The notes beneath the pieces are model-generated. The model saw only the letters and a program-made list of their open reading frames with translations. It did not search any database and was not told where the DNA came from. Made by a program: the position numbers and the translations under genes. DNA of 64,000 bases from Paenibacillus_G filicis (GTDB taxonomy: Bacteria > Bacillota > Bacilli > Paenibacillales > NBRC-103111): contig NZ_JBBPCC010000016.1 in assembly GCF_038070315.1 (NCBI RefSeq), positions 1 to 64,000 on the forward strand. Reading direction: 5' to 3'. The number at the start of each line of letters is the position of its first letter. Position 1 is the stretch's first letter. Positions 8,716 to 16,143 of this stretch are shown here, piece after piece.

Positions 8716-9258
8716 CTATGCCTTCTGGACGGTGGCAGCGGACGTATGAACGACCTCTCCCGCTATGTTTTGCGGATTGATCAGCAAGTTATAGATGGGG
8801 CATACACGCTCTACCGCTTCATGCAGCGCAGCGATCGTTTCTTCAGATTCATTCGAAACAATATGCAGCTTGTAATGAATGTTGTACGGGAAAAAAGGAA
8901 TATCCTCAAAGCCTTCCTGTCCACCGAGCGGATGCTGTTGGCCGAACACTTCGACCTCAAGCGATTCGAGGGATACATCGAGTTTGGCAGCCTGGATTAG
9001 CGTAATATGGGTCAGGCAGCTTCCGAGCACGCCTAGCTGAAGTTCAGGAGAGGTCGGTCCCAGGCTGTAGCCGGCGAAGTTTTCCGGACTGTCGCTAATA
9101 ATCTGGAAATCGCGGATGCGAATTTCACGGACTCCGCTTCGCCCTGCAGCACGAACCTTGGCCGAAAAATGATTCGCCTTAGGGTCGGCCTTCGCCTGTT
9201 CGTTCAGTGCAAGCGCCGCCGCTTTTTTCTGTACCAGATACTCATTCAATGTACTCAT
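8716..9258 (-). CDS. OsmC/Ohr-family protein
   Basis: A 180-residue protein of the OsmC fold. The two redox cysteines expected of thiol peroxidases are present in LGSCLTHITL and VCPIYNLLINP. Family members reduce organic hydroperoxides in the cytoplasm with dithiol reductants. AAGGAG lies 8 bases before the ATG. It leads a short minus-strand unit with the DppB-like permease. OsmC-like genes are often found beside flavin monooxygenase and importer genes for organosulfur use; here it could detoxify a peroxide or process a thiol product, but this is inferred from context. A pair of palindromes just upstream may be its operator. Confidence 0.82.
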   Translation of the reverse strand: MSTLNEYLVQKKAAALALNEQAKADPKANHFSAKVRAAGRSGVREIRIRDFQIISDSPENFAGYSLGPTSPELQLGVLGSCLTHITLIQAAKLDVSLESLEVEVFGQQHPLGGQEGFEDIPFFPYNIHYKLHIVSNESEETIAALHEAVERVCPIYNLLINPQNIAGEVVHTSAATVQKA

Positions 9259-9334
9259 GTATCAACACTCCTTATAATATGTAGTAAACCCACTTGTTTA
9301 ATCGATTTTAATATAACATAGCCCTTGCACCGGA

Positions 9335-9361
9335 AACAGTACTGTTAATTCATCATATGAT
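9335..9361. promoter_or_regulatory. Two tandem perfect palindromes upstream of the OsmC-like gene
   Basis: AACAGTACTGTT (9335-9346) and ATCATATGAT (9352-9361) are perfect palindromes with centres 16 bp apart. They sit in the 124-base gap after the LysR-type gene and before the OsmC-like gene. A regulator footprint is plausible; the LysR or RpiR proteins encoded alongside are candidates. Confidence 0.4.
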
Positions 9362-9382
9362 AACTTTTTAGAATGAATCCTG

Positions 9383-10291
9383 TTAGGCAAGGTCTTGAAA
9401 ATTGGACGGGATCAAGGTGACTGAGCCGGATGATGCTATTTTCTGCTTTAGAAAATCGAGGAATGTTTGTCCTGCCTTGGACAAATAGGTGTTCCGCTTT
9501 TTGCACACTCCCAGATAAATTGGAATTTGCGGGTAAATGGGAACCGAACCTAGCGAGCTGAGCGATTCGGCCACCATCCGCAGGAGCAAGGTTGCACCTA
9601 CGCCTTCGCCGACAAGAGATTCAATGATCGATAATTGATTGGTCGTAAAAATGACCTTTGTGTCGAGCCCGGCATTTTTAAACAGCCTCTGTTGGAAACA
9701 GTCGTCTTTAAACAAGATGAGAGGTTCATCCACCAGTTCATGGAGAGCTACTGCGTTTTTTTTCGCAAACGGATGATCGGTCGGAAAGCAGGCGACCATG
9801 TCGTCTACCAGCAAGGGGATCATTTCAACCTCCGGCTCAGCGGAATTCACGGCAATAATACCAAAATCGATTTCCTTGCGTTCAATCAGCATACGGATCC
9901 GCTTGGTTCCTTCCTCCACCACGCTAATATTGACGGAAGGATATTGATAGATGAACTCCTTAATAATTGGTAGAAAATAGGCGCTGCCGAACGTGGACGG
10001 CAATCCGATTCGAATTTCGCCTCTCTGCAGAACGCGCAGTTCTTCCATCCTTCGCCGGGCATCTTCTATTTTCTCTAGGATATCCGTGGCATAATCGAAC
10101 AGTATTTTTCCTTCCGGCGTCAGGATGGCGGATTTCTCGGATCGGTCGAAAAGCACCAGCTGAAGCTCATCCTCCAGCTTTTGGATGGTTTTGCTAATAG
10201 CGGGCTGAGCAACCAGTAATTTTTCCGATGCTTTCGTAAAGCTGGCTGCTGTAGCAACCTCGGCAAAATAATGCAGTTTTCTGCTATCCAT
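9383..10291 (-). CDS. LysR-family transcriptional regulator
   Basis: A 302-residue LysR-type regulator: the N-terminal winged helix-turn-helix (LHYFAEVATAASFTKASEKL, AQPAISKTIQKLE) spans about residues 1-60, followed by a linker helix and a periplasmic-binding-like effector domain from about 90 to the end. AGGGGGGAAAG precedes the ATG. It starts 27 bases after the RpiR-type gene, so the two are probably co-transcribed. Position at the head of the monooxygenase/transporter locus suggests it controls that locus in response to a substrate or a sulfur-status metabolite. It resembles CysL/CmbR-type regulators only in general architecture. Confidence 0.87.
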   Translation of the reverse strand: MDSRKLHYFAEVATAASFTKASEKLLVAQPAISKTIQKLEDELQLVLFDRSEKSAILTPEGKILFDYATDILEKIEDARRRMEELRVLQRGEIRIGLPSTFGSAYFLPIIKEFIYQYPSVNISVVEEGTKRIRMLIERKEIDFGIIAVNSAEPEVEMIPLLVDDMVACFPTDHPFAKKNAVALHELVDEPLILFKDDCFQQRLFKNAGLDTKVIFTTNQLSIIESLVGEGVGATLLLRMVAESLSSLGSVPIYPQIPIYLGVCKKRNTYLSKAGQTFLDFLKQKIASSGSVTLIPSNFQDLA

Positions 10292-10318
10292 GGCCTTTCC
10301 CCCCTTACAAATTGTTTG

Positions 10319-11197
10319 TCATTCGGATTGAACGAGCCCGAAACGCCGATTGACCGAATCAATTTCTTCCAGCGACTGAAGAACTCTGCCTTTTCCCCGG
10401 ATGGTGATCAGATATAGTAAAATATCGATAACAAACAAGCTGGCAATATGGGAATTTGCAAACGAATAAGAGGTTCCTTGCACGAGCAGCGGGACCGTTG
10501 CAGGCTTGACGAGAGGACTAAGCAGGGAATCCGTAATCGTAATCTGATTGACGCCCCGTTCGAAGGCAAGCTCTGTTGCCATAATGGTATGCTTGCCGTA
10601 GGTGGGCAGCCCGACGGATATTAATAGATCCTCACGGCCTAAGGAACGGACGCAGTCGAACAGCTCATCCAGCCCCGAACCAATCAGCATGGTGTTGGTG
10701 AATATTTCATTCAGATGTACGGCAAGCACTGTGGCCGGCCCTCTAGCGTTGCGGCTTCCGACTACGGCAATCCGGGTGGAGCTCCAGATAAGCTGGATCG
10801 CCTTGTCAAATGAATCGGCTGGATTGTTGAGCAGGGCTGCTTGTAAATTTTTCAAAGTCAAATCGAAAATTTGCTGCGTGGCTCCCCAATCGTGGTTTTC
10901 TTTAGATGTGAGAAGACCTGATTCCGGTTCCCCGAAGGTTGTAATGGCGGTCAGGCGGTTCTGCAAAATGGATTGCAGAGCATGCTGCAAAACCGGAAAT
11001 CCCGAGTATCCAATATCCTGCGCAAAACGGACAACAACCGATTCGCTGACTCCGACTTTTTGAGCAACCCGCGATGCCGTAAGAAAAGCCGCCTCCTGCC
11101 AATTTTCCAAAATGTAATAGCCGACGTTTTTTTTCGCCCCGCTTAGATTGGACAGCGACGCTTGAATTCTCCCAAACAACGTTTCCCCATCCGGCAA
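10319..11197 (-). CDS. RpiR/MurR-family transcriptional regulator, TTG start
   Basis: A 292-residue regulator with an N-terminal RpiR-type helix-turn-helix (about residues 1-75, including VAQKVGVSESVVVRFAQDIGYSG) and a C-terminal SIS sugar-isomerase-like domain (about 125-270) that normally binds a phosphosugar. The start is TTG with AAAGGAG 7 bases upstream; there is no in-frame ATG near it. Its leader contains a candidate promoter, a 19-bp palindrome and a strong intrinsic terminator, so expression may be attenuated. It is unusual to find an RpiR protein next to an organosulfur-like transport locus; its effector is unknown. Confidence 0.85.
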   Translation of the reverse strand: MPDGETLFGRIQASLSNLSGAKKNVGYYILENWQEAAFLTASRVAQKVGVSESVVVRFAQDIGYSGFPVLQHALQSILQNRLTAITTFGEPESGLLTSKENHDWGATQQIFDLTLKNLQAALLNNPADSFDKAIQLIWSSTRIAVVGSRNARGPATVLAVHLNEIFTNTMLIGSGLDELFDCVRSLGREDLLISVGLPTYGKHTIMATELAFERGVNQITITDSLLSPLVKPATVPLLVQGTSYSFANSHIASLFVIDILLYLITIRGKGRVLQSLEEIDSVNRRFGLVQSE

Positions 11198-11266
11198 AGC
11201 AAAGCTCCTTTCGATATGGCAAGAAATATTTCTGCCTGGACAATAATTATTCTTGCTTCAAATAAT

Positions 11267-11314
11267 AAAAAAAAGACGTAACATTTGCCCATGCAGGTTC
11301 ATGGGGGTTACATC
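11267..11314 (-). terminator. Intrinsic terminator inside the RpiR-gene leader
   Basis: On the minus strand an 8-bp outer stem (GATGTAAC with GTTACGTC, one G-U) and a 6-bp inner stem (CCCATG/CATGGG) close a 6-base loop and are followed by eight Ts. It lies 70 bases upstream of the TTG start and about 45 bases after a predicted transcription start. No minus-strand gene lies upstream to be terminated, so it probably acts as an attenuator. The rest of the 329-base gap at 11198-11526 holds the palindrome and promoter listed separately. Confidence 0.7.
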
Positions 11315-11344
11315 TCCATTTGTATGGTAGGTATTTGATTATTC

Positions 11345-11363
11345 ATATCGATTTAATCGGTAT
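11345..11363. promoter_or_regulatory. 19-bp palindrome at the RpiR-gene transcription start
   Basis: ATATCGATTTAATCGGTAT is a palindrome with eight of nine pairs matching around a central T. It overlaps the start point predicted from the adjacent promoter, the expected place for an autoregulatory operator. A related AATCGATT core occurs at 9297-9311 upstream of the OsmC-like gene. Confidence 0.5.
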
Positions 11364-11367
11364 AATT

Positions 11368-11396
11368 AGAGTATCATTTCATTCTCATAAGGTCAA
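11368..11396 (-). promoter_or_regulatory. Candidate promoter of the RpiR-LysR unit
   Basis: On the minus strand TTGACC is followed by exactly 17 bases and TACTCT. The -10 match is modest. Confidence 0.4.
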
Positions 11397-11526
11397 GCAT
11401 GAATGACGAGGCATGGTCCGATGCTGTAGGAGAAATAATTATTTCGGTCGAGAGCATGGAACGAATTGAACATTTAGACGTAACACGATAAAGTTAATGG
11501 GAAAGAAGACAGAGAGGGGGGACATT

Positions 11527-12285
11527 ATGTCGCGAGCGCTTACGGTCGTCATCGCGGAAGATCAGGAACCGGATCGCGAGAAGCTGGTTCTGTATGCCAA
11601 GAGACTGGGACTGCATGTGCTCAGCTCAGTTGGATCAGGGAAATGGTTTGTCGAGGACTGCTTGTCCTTCAAGCCGGATCTCGTGCTCATGGATATTGGC
11701 CTGGCCGAGGTCGACGGCATTACAGCCTACAAGCGTCTGGCGGAGCTAGGGGTTACGCCGTATCTGATCCTGGTATCCGGGACCACGGATTCCAGCTTGC
11801 TGTTGGCCGGGTATGAGCTGAATGTGGTCGGCTTCGTCACCAAGCCTGTGACCTTCGAGCGGCTGAGTGCTGTCGTTGGGAAAGCGGTTAAAGCCTTCGA
11901 ACGGGATCTGGCTTTCACGGAGGCTCTTGCAGATACGAGGATTATCGAGATCAAGTCCAATCACAAGCCCATCTTCATCAACGAGAACAAGCTGATTTAT
12001 GCGGAGAGGTACAAGGCGGAGCGGAAGGTGAAGATCTACGTGGCCGGTGAAGACCCGATCGTAACCCGGTCTTCACTGGCGGAAATTCAGGTGCAATGCT
12101 CGGAGCAGATCTTTCATCCGAATAAATCGCAGCTGGTGAACCTGAATTACATTGATTCCGTCTATGCCAGCGTTGAGTTCTTCGGGACTTATACCATCAA
12201 GCTTACGTATGGCCATACAGAGATCGATCTGTCGCGCCGCAAGCGCAAGGAATTCGAGCGACTGTACAGCCAGATTAAGGATTAA
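11527..12285 (+). CDS. LytTR-family response regulator
   Basis: A 252-residue cytoplasmic regulator. The receiver domain (about 5-120) has the acid pocket IAEDQ, phospho-acceptor Asp56 in LVLMDIG and the conserved Lys in FVTKPVTF. The C-terminal LytTR DNA-binding domain (about 145-248) includes RSSLAEIQVQ, FHPNKSQLVNLNYID and the terminal SRRKRKEFERL. The chosen ATG has GAGAGGGGGG just upstream. Its stop codon overlaps that of the convergent regulator gene at 12282. The natural partner may be the Spo0B-type kinase at 13209-14966. Confidence 0.87.
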   Translation: MSRALTVVIAEDQEPDREKLVLYAKRLGLHVLSSVGSGKWFVEDCLSFKPDLVLMDIGLAEVDGITAYKRLAELGVTPYLILVSGTTDSSLLLAGYELNVVGFVTKPVTFERLSAVVGKAVKAFERDLAFTEALADTRIIEIKSNHKPIFINENKLIYAERYKAERKVKIYVAGEDPIVTRSSLAEIQVQCSEQIFHPNKSQLVNLNYIDSVYASVEFFGTYTIKLTYGHTEIDLSRRKRKEFERLYSQIKD

Positions 12286-13052
12286 ACGGACGAACGGATG
12301 CGAGCGGCTGTATGGTGGCTCCATTGTGGTGAGAGGTCTGTCACAGGTGCTCTGCTGTTGAACATATAGCCGATGCCCCGCACCGTGATGATGTAGGGAC
12401 AGTCGGACGCCGAGATGCTGCGAAGTTTCTTGCGCAGATTGCTGATATGGACGAGCACGGTTCTGGTGTCCTTTCCGGCCGGAGCTCCCCAGCCCAGCGC
12501 GAAGAGGTCATCCAGCGGCACGACCTTGCCAGCTGTCTGGATGAGGTAATACAGGAGATCGAATTCCTTGGCAGATAAAGCGATTACTTGTCCGTCCAGC
12601 CACGTAGACCTAGTGGAGAGATCAATCTCAAGACCCCGGGCCGTCCGGTTGCGGACTAGGCCGCGGGCGGCGCCAAAGCCTTCCGTCCGGCGGAGATGCG
12701 CCTGGATGCGGGCGATGATCTGTCCGGTACTGGAGCTGTGCGGGATGTAATCGTCCGCGCCGGCTTCGAGACCGGCGATGATATCCGCCTCTTCCGGGCA
12801 GTCTCCGTACAGAATGATAGGCTGAATCAGCCGAAGCTTGGTACGGATATAGCTGGCTGTGCGGATACCGTCCGACACGGAATTGTTGCGGGAGATGAGA
12901 AAGATATCCGGGCGAAGCTCCGGGAGCCTGTTCTGCAGGTCCTGCGTAGAACGGAATAAGGACAGAGTAAAGCCATCCTTCGGTAAAGCATCTTGAAGCG
13001 ACTTGGCAACATCCCAATGTTCATCCACGATAACTACTTGTCTAGGTCTCAT
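12282..13052 (-). CDS. OmpR-type winged-helix regulator with degenerate receiver domain
   Basis: A 256-residue protein. The C-terminal winged helix (about 145-240) is typical of the OmpR/PhoB family and ends TVRGIGYMFNS. The receiver domain is abnormal: the phospho-acceptor position is Ser54 (PDIFLIS where PDLVLLD is expected), the conserved Lys is replaced by His105 (DDYIPH), and the Thr/Ser switch region reads ILYGD. Only the N-terminal acidic pair (VDE) remains. It is therefore unlikely to be controlled by aspartyl phosphorylation. GAAGGAGA precedes the ATG. It ends tail-to-tail on the LytTR gene and lies 156 bases downstream of the sensor kinase gene on the same strand. Confidence 0.83.
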   Translation of the reverse strand: MRPRQVVIVDEHWDVAKSLQDALPKDGFTLSLFRSTQDLQNRLPELRPDIFLISRNNSVSDGIRTASYIRTKLRLIQPIILYGDCPEEADIIAGLEAGADDYIPHSSSTGQIIARIQAHLRRTEGFGAARGLVRNRTARGLEIDLSTRSTWLDGQVIALSAKEFDLLYYLIQTAGKVVPLDDLFALGWGAPAGKDTRTVLVHISNLRKKLRSISASDCPYIITVRGIGYMFNSRAPVTDLSPQWSHHTAARIRSSV

Positions 13053-13134
13053 AATCTGTCTCCTTCATCGTGACGAATTCCCAGTCATGCCTGACTATAT
13101 TATAAAGGAACCGGTACGATAGGAAGACAAGCTT

Positions 13135-13169
13135 GCACCGATTGGTTCATTTTCATGCTTCATCGGTGC
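13135..13169. repeat. Inverted repeat between the kinase and regulator genes
   Basis: GCACCGAT and ATCGGTGC form a perfect 8-bp stem with a 19-base loop. It lies between the Spo0B-type kinase stop and the regulator start on the minus strand. There is no U-tract, so it may be an RNA-stability element or operator rather than a terminator. Confidence 0.45.
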
Positions 13170-13208
13170 GAAAAATGTCGAATAAATTGGACTGCCTGCT
13201 CCGCGTCG

Positions 13209-14966
13209 TTAGGAGATAGGCATTTTGACGTGGGCGATAAAATGCTCGCGGGATGCTTCTACGGAAATCTCCCCGCGGTTTTTACGGATCAGCTTGTTGC
13301 TGATCCACAGGCCGAGCCCGGTATGATTGGCTTTTGTCGTATAGCCGTCACGGAACACCTCGTTCGGCTGCCCCGACGGGGCCGTGTACGCCAAGGGGTT
13401 CACCACCTTGAAATGAACGCTGCCGCCCTCCATCCAGCCGGTACAGGACACCCAGCGTTCCTCCGCAGGCAAGCGGGCTGCCTCCTCGAACGCATTGTCA
13501 ATCAGATTTCCCAGCACTCGAACCATATCGAATGCCCTCGTGCCGGGTAATACTTTGGACGGGATATCGATATCGTGGGTAAATCGGACTTTTTTGTTCG
13601 TGGCCGCCATGGTTTTGGCTTGGATGATCGCGGCGAACTCAGGCTGGCCGATCGCCATAATGTCTTGAACGCCCTGGATGTCCCCTACCAGCGTATTCGT
13701 ATAATCCAGCAGCTCGCCGTGCCGTCCAAGCTCGACCAGGGAATGGATCACGCTGACGTGATTCAGGAAATCATGCCGCTGTCCGCGGAAGTCCAGATAC
13801 ATCTGATTGAACTCCTCGGAATAGGTCTCGCTCGTCAATTGGATCGCTTTGTCACGGGCCTGCGACACGCGCCGGATCAGGAAGAACACCAGGAGCAGGC
13901 TCAGCAGCGTGATGACGGCTACCACGATAACTACGGTCTGAAACTGCTTGTTGAGCGTCGCTTCCATCGAGTCGACATCAGAGGTCAGATTCAGCACATA
14001 GAGGCCTTGCAGCGAGGGATCGGGATGCTCTTCCCAGGCTCTGACGACATCCAGCGTATCGCTGTGGATGGCGATGAACGACTTCTCGACTTTCTTCCCC
14101 TTGATTTCCTCCACGTAGGACACTGGCTGCCGTGTGCGGCTTGCCATCTTCACGTATTCCTTATCCTTGGCGACATTGGTGTAGGTGTAGTCCCCGAAGA
14201 ATACGGCCCGGTGAATCAACGGATCGAGCAGCTCGCCATTTTCCGTAACCCAGGTTTTCTCGTTGTCGAAGGTCATCGGGTTGATGCCGGCAATTTCGAC
14301 GAGAAACGGGTAGGTCTTCAGCAGGTTGCCCATAATTGCATTCAGGCCGGTCTCTTTCTCGTACTTATCGAAGGCTGTATTGTCGACATAGGGATCAATG
14401 ATGTAATTCGTCTTGCCGCTGTAATAGTAGCCCCATTTCATAATATTGCGCGTGTTCGAGGTGGCGACCTCGTAGGGACCCGACCAGAAATTGGGCAGCA
14501 CCTGTCCCCAAGGGATCGTAACGAACTGCTTCTCGAGCAGCTGCTCGAAGGCCGTGTACCAAGCTCCCCAATGCCGGGTTCCGAGACCAACCTCCCGAGG
14601 GTCGGTTGATTTGTACAGGATGATGTCGTTGCCGCTTTTCTTCATCAGGGTCAGATCGTCCAGCATCAGCTGCTCCCGCAGCTCATGAAGCTGTTGGTCG
14701 GTGACCTGCTCCACATCCGCTGGCAAGGCATGCTCCACCGCAATGGAGGCCATGCGCAGCTTCTCGCCGATCATATCCTCATAGAGCTTGGAGCCGTTGC
14801 GGGACTGCTCGACCAGCAGCTGAATATGGGCCTCGATGGAGCGGAGCTCCCGCTGATGGTTGTCGTGGAGCGTATTTTTCGTCAGATTGAAGTACAGCAG
14901 AATGTTGGCGGTCAGGACGAGGACCACGCTTACGGAAATTAGCAGCATCTTTGTAGATTGACTCAT
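13209..14966 (-). CDS. Membrane sensor histidine kinase with Spo0B-type phosphoacceptor domain
   Basis: A 585-residue kinase. Transmembrane segments lie near residues 7-26 and 343-364 and enclose a large extracytoplasmic sensor of about 315 residues. The phosphoacceptor helix has the Spo0B-type sequence RHDFLNHVSVIHSL with His398. The GHKL ATPase domain follows, with the N box NLIDNAFEEA near 485 and the G box GLGLWISNKL near 555. This architecture is shared with kinases that signal to LytTR or CitB-type regulators, so the LytTR protein at 11527 is a likely partner, although the closer gene on the same strand encodes a degenerate regulator. The ligand is unknown. Confidence 0.85.
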   Translation of the reverse strand: MSQSTKMLLISVSVVLVLTANILLYFNLTKNTLHDNHQRELRSIEAHIQLLVEQSRNGSKLYEDMIGEKLRMASIAVEHALPADVEQVTDQQLHELREQLMLDDLTLMKKSGNDIILYKSTDPREVGLGTRHWGAWYTAFEQLLEKQFVTIPWGQVLPNFWSGPYEVATSNTRNIMKWGYYYSGKTNYIIDPYVDNTAFDKYEKETGLNAIMGNLLKTYPFLVEIAGINPMTFDNEKTWVTENGELLDPLIHRAVFFGDYTYTNVAKDKEYVKMASRTRQPVSYVEEIKGKKVEKSFIAIHSDTLDVVRAWEEHPDPSLQGLYVLNLTSDVDSMEATLNKQFQTVVIVVAVITLLSLLLVFFLIRRVSQARDKAIQLTSETYSEEFNQMYLDFRGQRHDFLNHVSVIHSLVELGRHGELLDYTNTLVGDIQGVQDIMAIGQPEFAAIIQAKTMAATNKKVRFTHDIDIPSKVLPGTRAFDMVRVLGNLIDNAFEEAARLPAEERWVSCTGWMEGGSVHFKVVNPLAYTAPSGQPNEVFRDGYTTKANHTGLGLWISNKLIRKNRGEISVEASREHFIAHVKMPIS

Positions 14967-15058
14967 GATGGGGCGGCACCTTCCTTACTCTATAACGCTT
15001 TCATTCTCCCTATCATATCATATACAATAGAGGGAAAAACGATAGGTGGCGAAGGAGA

Positions 15059-16036
15059 ATGTTACAAATAGGTATCATCGGAACCGGCTGGTTCAGCCGG
15101 ACGCATGCCGACCTGCTGGTCCAGACGCAGGATGTCCGGCTGACGGCCGTATTGGGGACGAGCCAGGAGAAGGCGGACCAGCTGGCTTCCGCGTATCCGG
15201 ACGCCCGAGGCTACGACAGTCTGCGCCGCATGCTGGACGCGGGACGGCTGGATGCCGTCTATGTGTGCGTGCCGCCGATGTCTCATGGCGATATCGAGCG
15301 CGAGCTGATCCAGAGAGGCATTCCGTTCCTCGTGGAGAAGCCGCTGGGCGTGGACCTGGAGCTGCCGCTGGAGCTGGCTGAGGCGATCCGCAGCCGGAAC
15401 CTGATTACCTCGGTCGGCTATCACTTCCGCTATAAGGCGACCTTAGACCGGATGAAGGCCGAGCTGGAGGGACAGACGATCGCGATGGCAGTCGGCGAAT
15501 GGTCCGGCGGTATGCCGCAGGTATCGTGGTGGCGGCGCCAAGAGGGCTCAGGCGGCCAATTTATCGAGCAGACGACGCATATTGTCGACCTGCTGCGGTA
15601 TACGGCGGGCGAGGTCGAGGAAGTGTACGCAGCCTATGCCAATCGGGTGGTACATACCCAATTCGAGGGCGTTACTGTGCCCGATGTCGGTTCGGTGACA
15701 CTGAAGCTGGCCTCGGGCGCGGTGGCGAGCCTGACCAATACTTGCGCGCTGCCGTCGGGCGTGGGTCGCACCGGTCTCAGGCTGTACACGAGCGGCGGAC
15801 TGCTGGACTGGACGCCGGATCGGCTGGAGGTGACCGGTACCAATAGACTTGAGCAGGTAGTCGATGAGGCGAATCCGTATGCGGCCGAGACGGACGCATT
15901 CCTCCACGCGCTGCGCACGGGAGATACGTCGCGCATCCGATCCGACTACGCCGATGCGCTGCGGACACAGCAAGTGACTTATGCCGCGCTTCAATCAGCT
16001 GCCTCGGGCCAGCCCGTTAAGATCGAACGGTTGTAG
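15059..16036 (+). CDS. Gfo/Idh/MocA-family oxidoreductase
   Basis: A 325-residue NAD(P)-dependent dehydrogenase. The N-terminal Rossmann domain (1-120) has the GIIGTGWFSRTH dinucleotide-binding loop, and the family motif EKPLGVDL lies near residue 98, carrying the conserved Lys. The C-terminal substrate domain includes GGQFIEQTTHIVDLLRY with the catalytic-type His. Members oxidise sugars, inositols or related polyols. AGGTGG lies 9 bases before the ATG. It is divergent from the Spo0B-type kinase and is followed by a strong terminator, so it is monocistronic. The substrate cannot be inferred. Confidence 0.87.
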   Translation: MLQIGIIGTGWFSRTHADLLVQTQDVRLTAVLGTSQEKADQLASAYPDARGYDSLRRMLDAGRLDAVYVCVPPMSHGDIERELIQRGIPFLVEKPLGVDLELPLELAEAIRSRNLITSVGYHFRYKATLDRMKAELEGQTIAMAVGEWSGGMPQVSWWRRQEGSGGQFIEQTTHIVDLLRYTAGEVEEVYAAYANRVVHTQFEGVTVPDVGSVTLKLASGAVASLTNTCALPSGVGRTGLRLYTSGGLLDWTPDRLEVTGTNRLEQVVDEANPYAAETDAFLHALRTGDTSRIRSDYADALRTQQVTYAALQSAASGQPVKIERL

Positions 16037-16055
16037 ACGTCTACCGGAAGACGGC

Positions 16056-16105
16056 AAAAAAAGCCGAGCCGCTTGTCCGGATGGACAAAGCGGCTCGGCT
16101 TTTTT
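16056..16105. terminator. Strong bidirectional terminator
   Basis: GCCGAGCCGC-TTGTCC and GGACAA-A-GCGGCTCGGC form a 16-bp stem with one bulged A around a 4-base loop. Six or seven As precede it and six Ts follow. It separates the convergent dehydrogenase and CAP-protein genes. Confidence 0.93.
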
Positions 16106-16143
16106 CATGTGCGCTATGGGCGTGGAGAATATCTTCATTCCGT

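Noticed and set aside
9297..9311. A second RpiR operator before the OsmC-like gene
   Set aside because: It contains AATCGATT, but the half-sites are arranged differently from the 11345-11363 palindrome; the similarity is too short to call.
11267..11314. T-box or other known riboswitch before the RpiR gene
   Set aside because: The hairpin is a plain terminator; no T-box sequence, S-box or other consensus core was seen upstream. An unknown ligand leader remains possible but is not supported.
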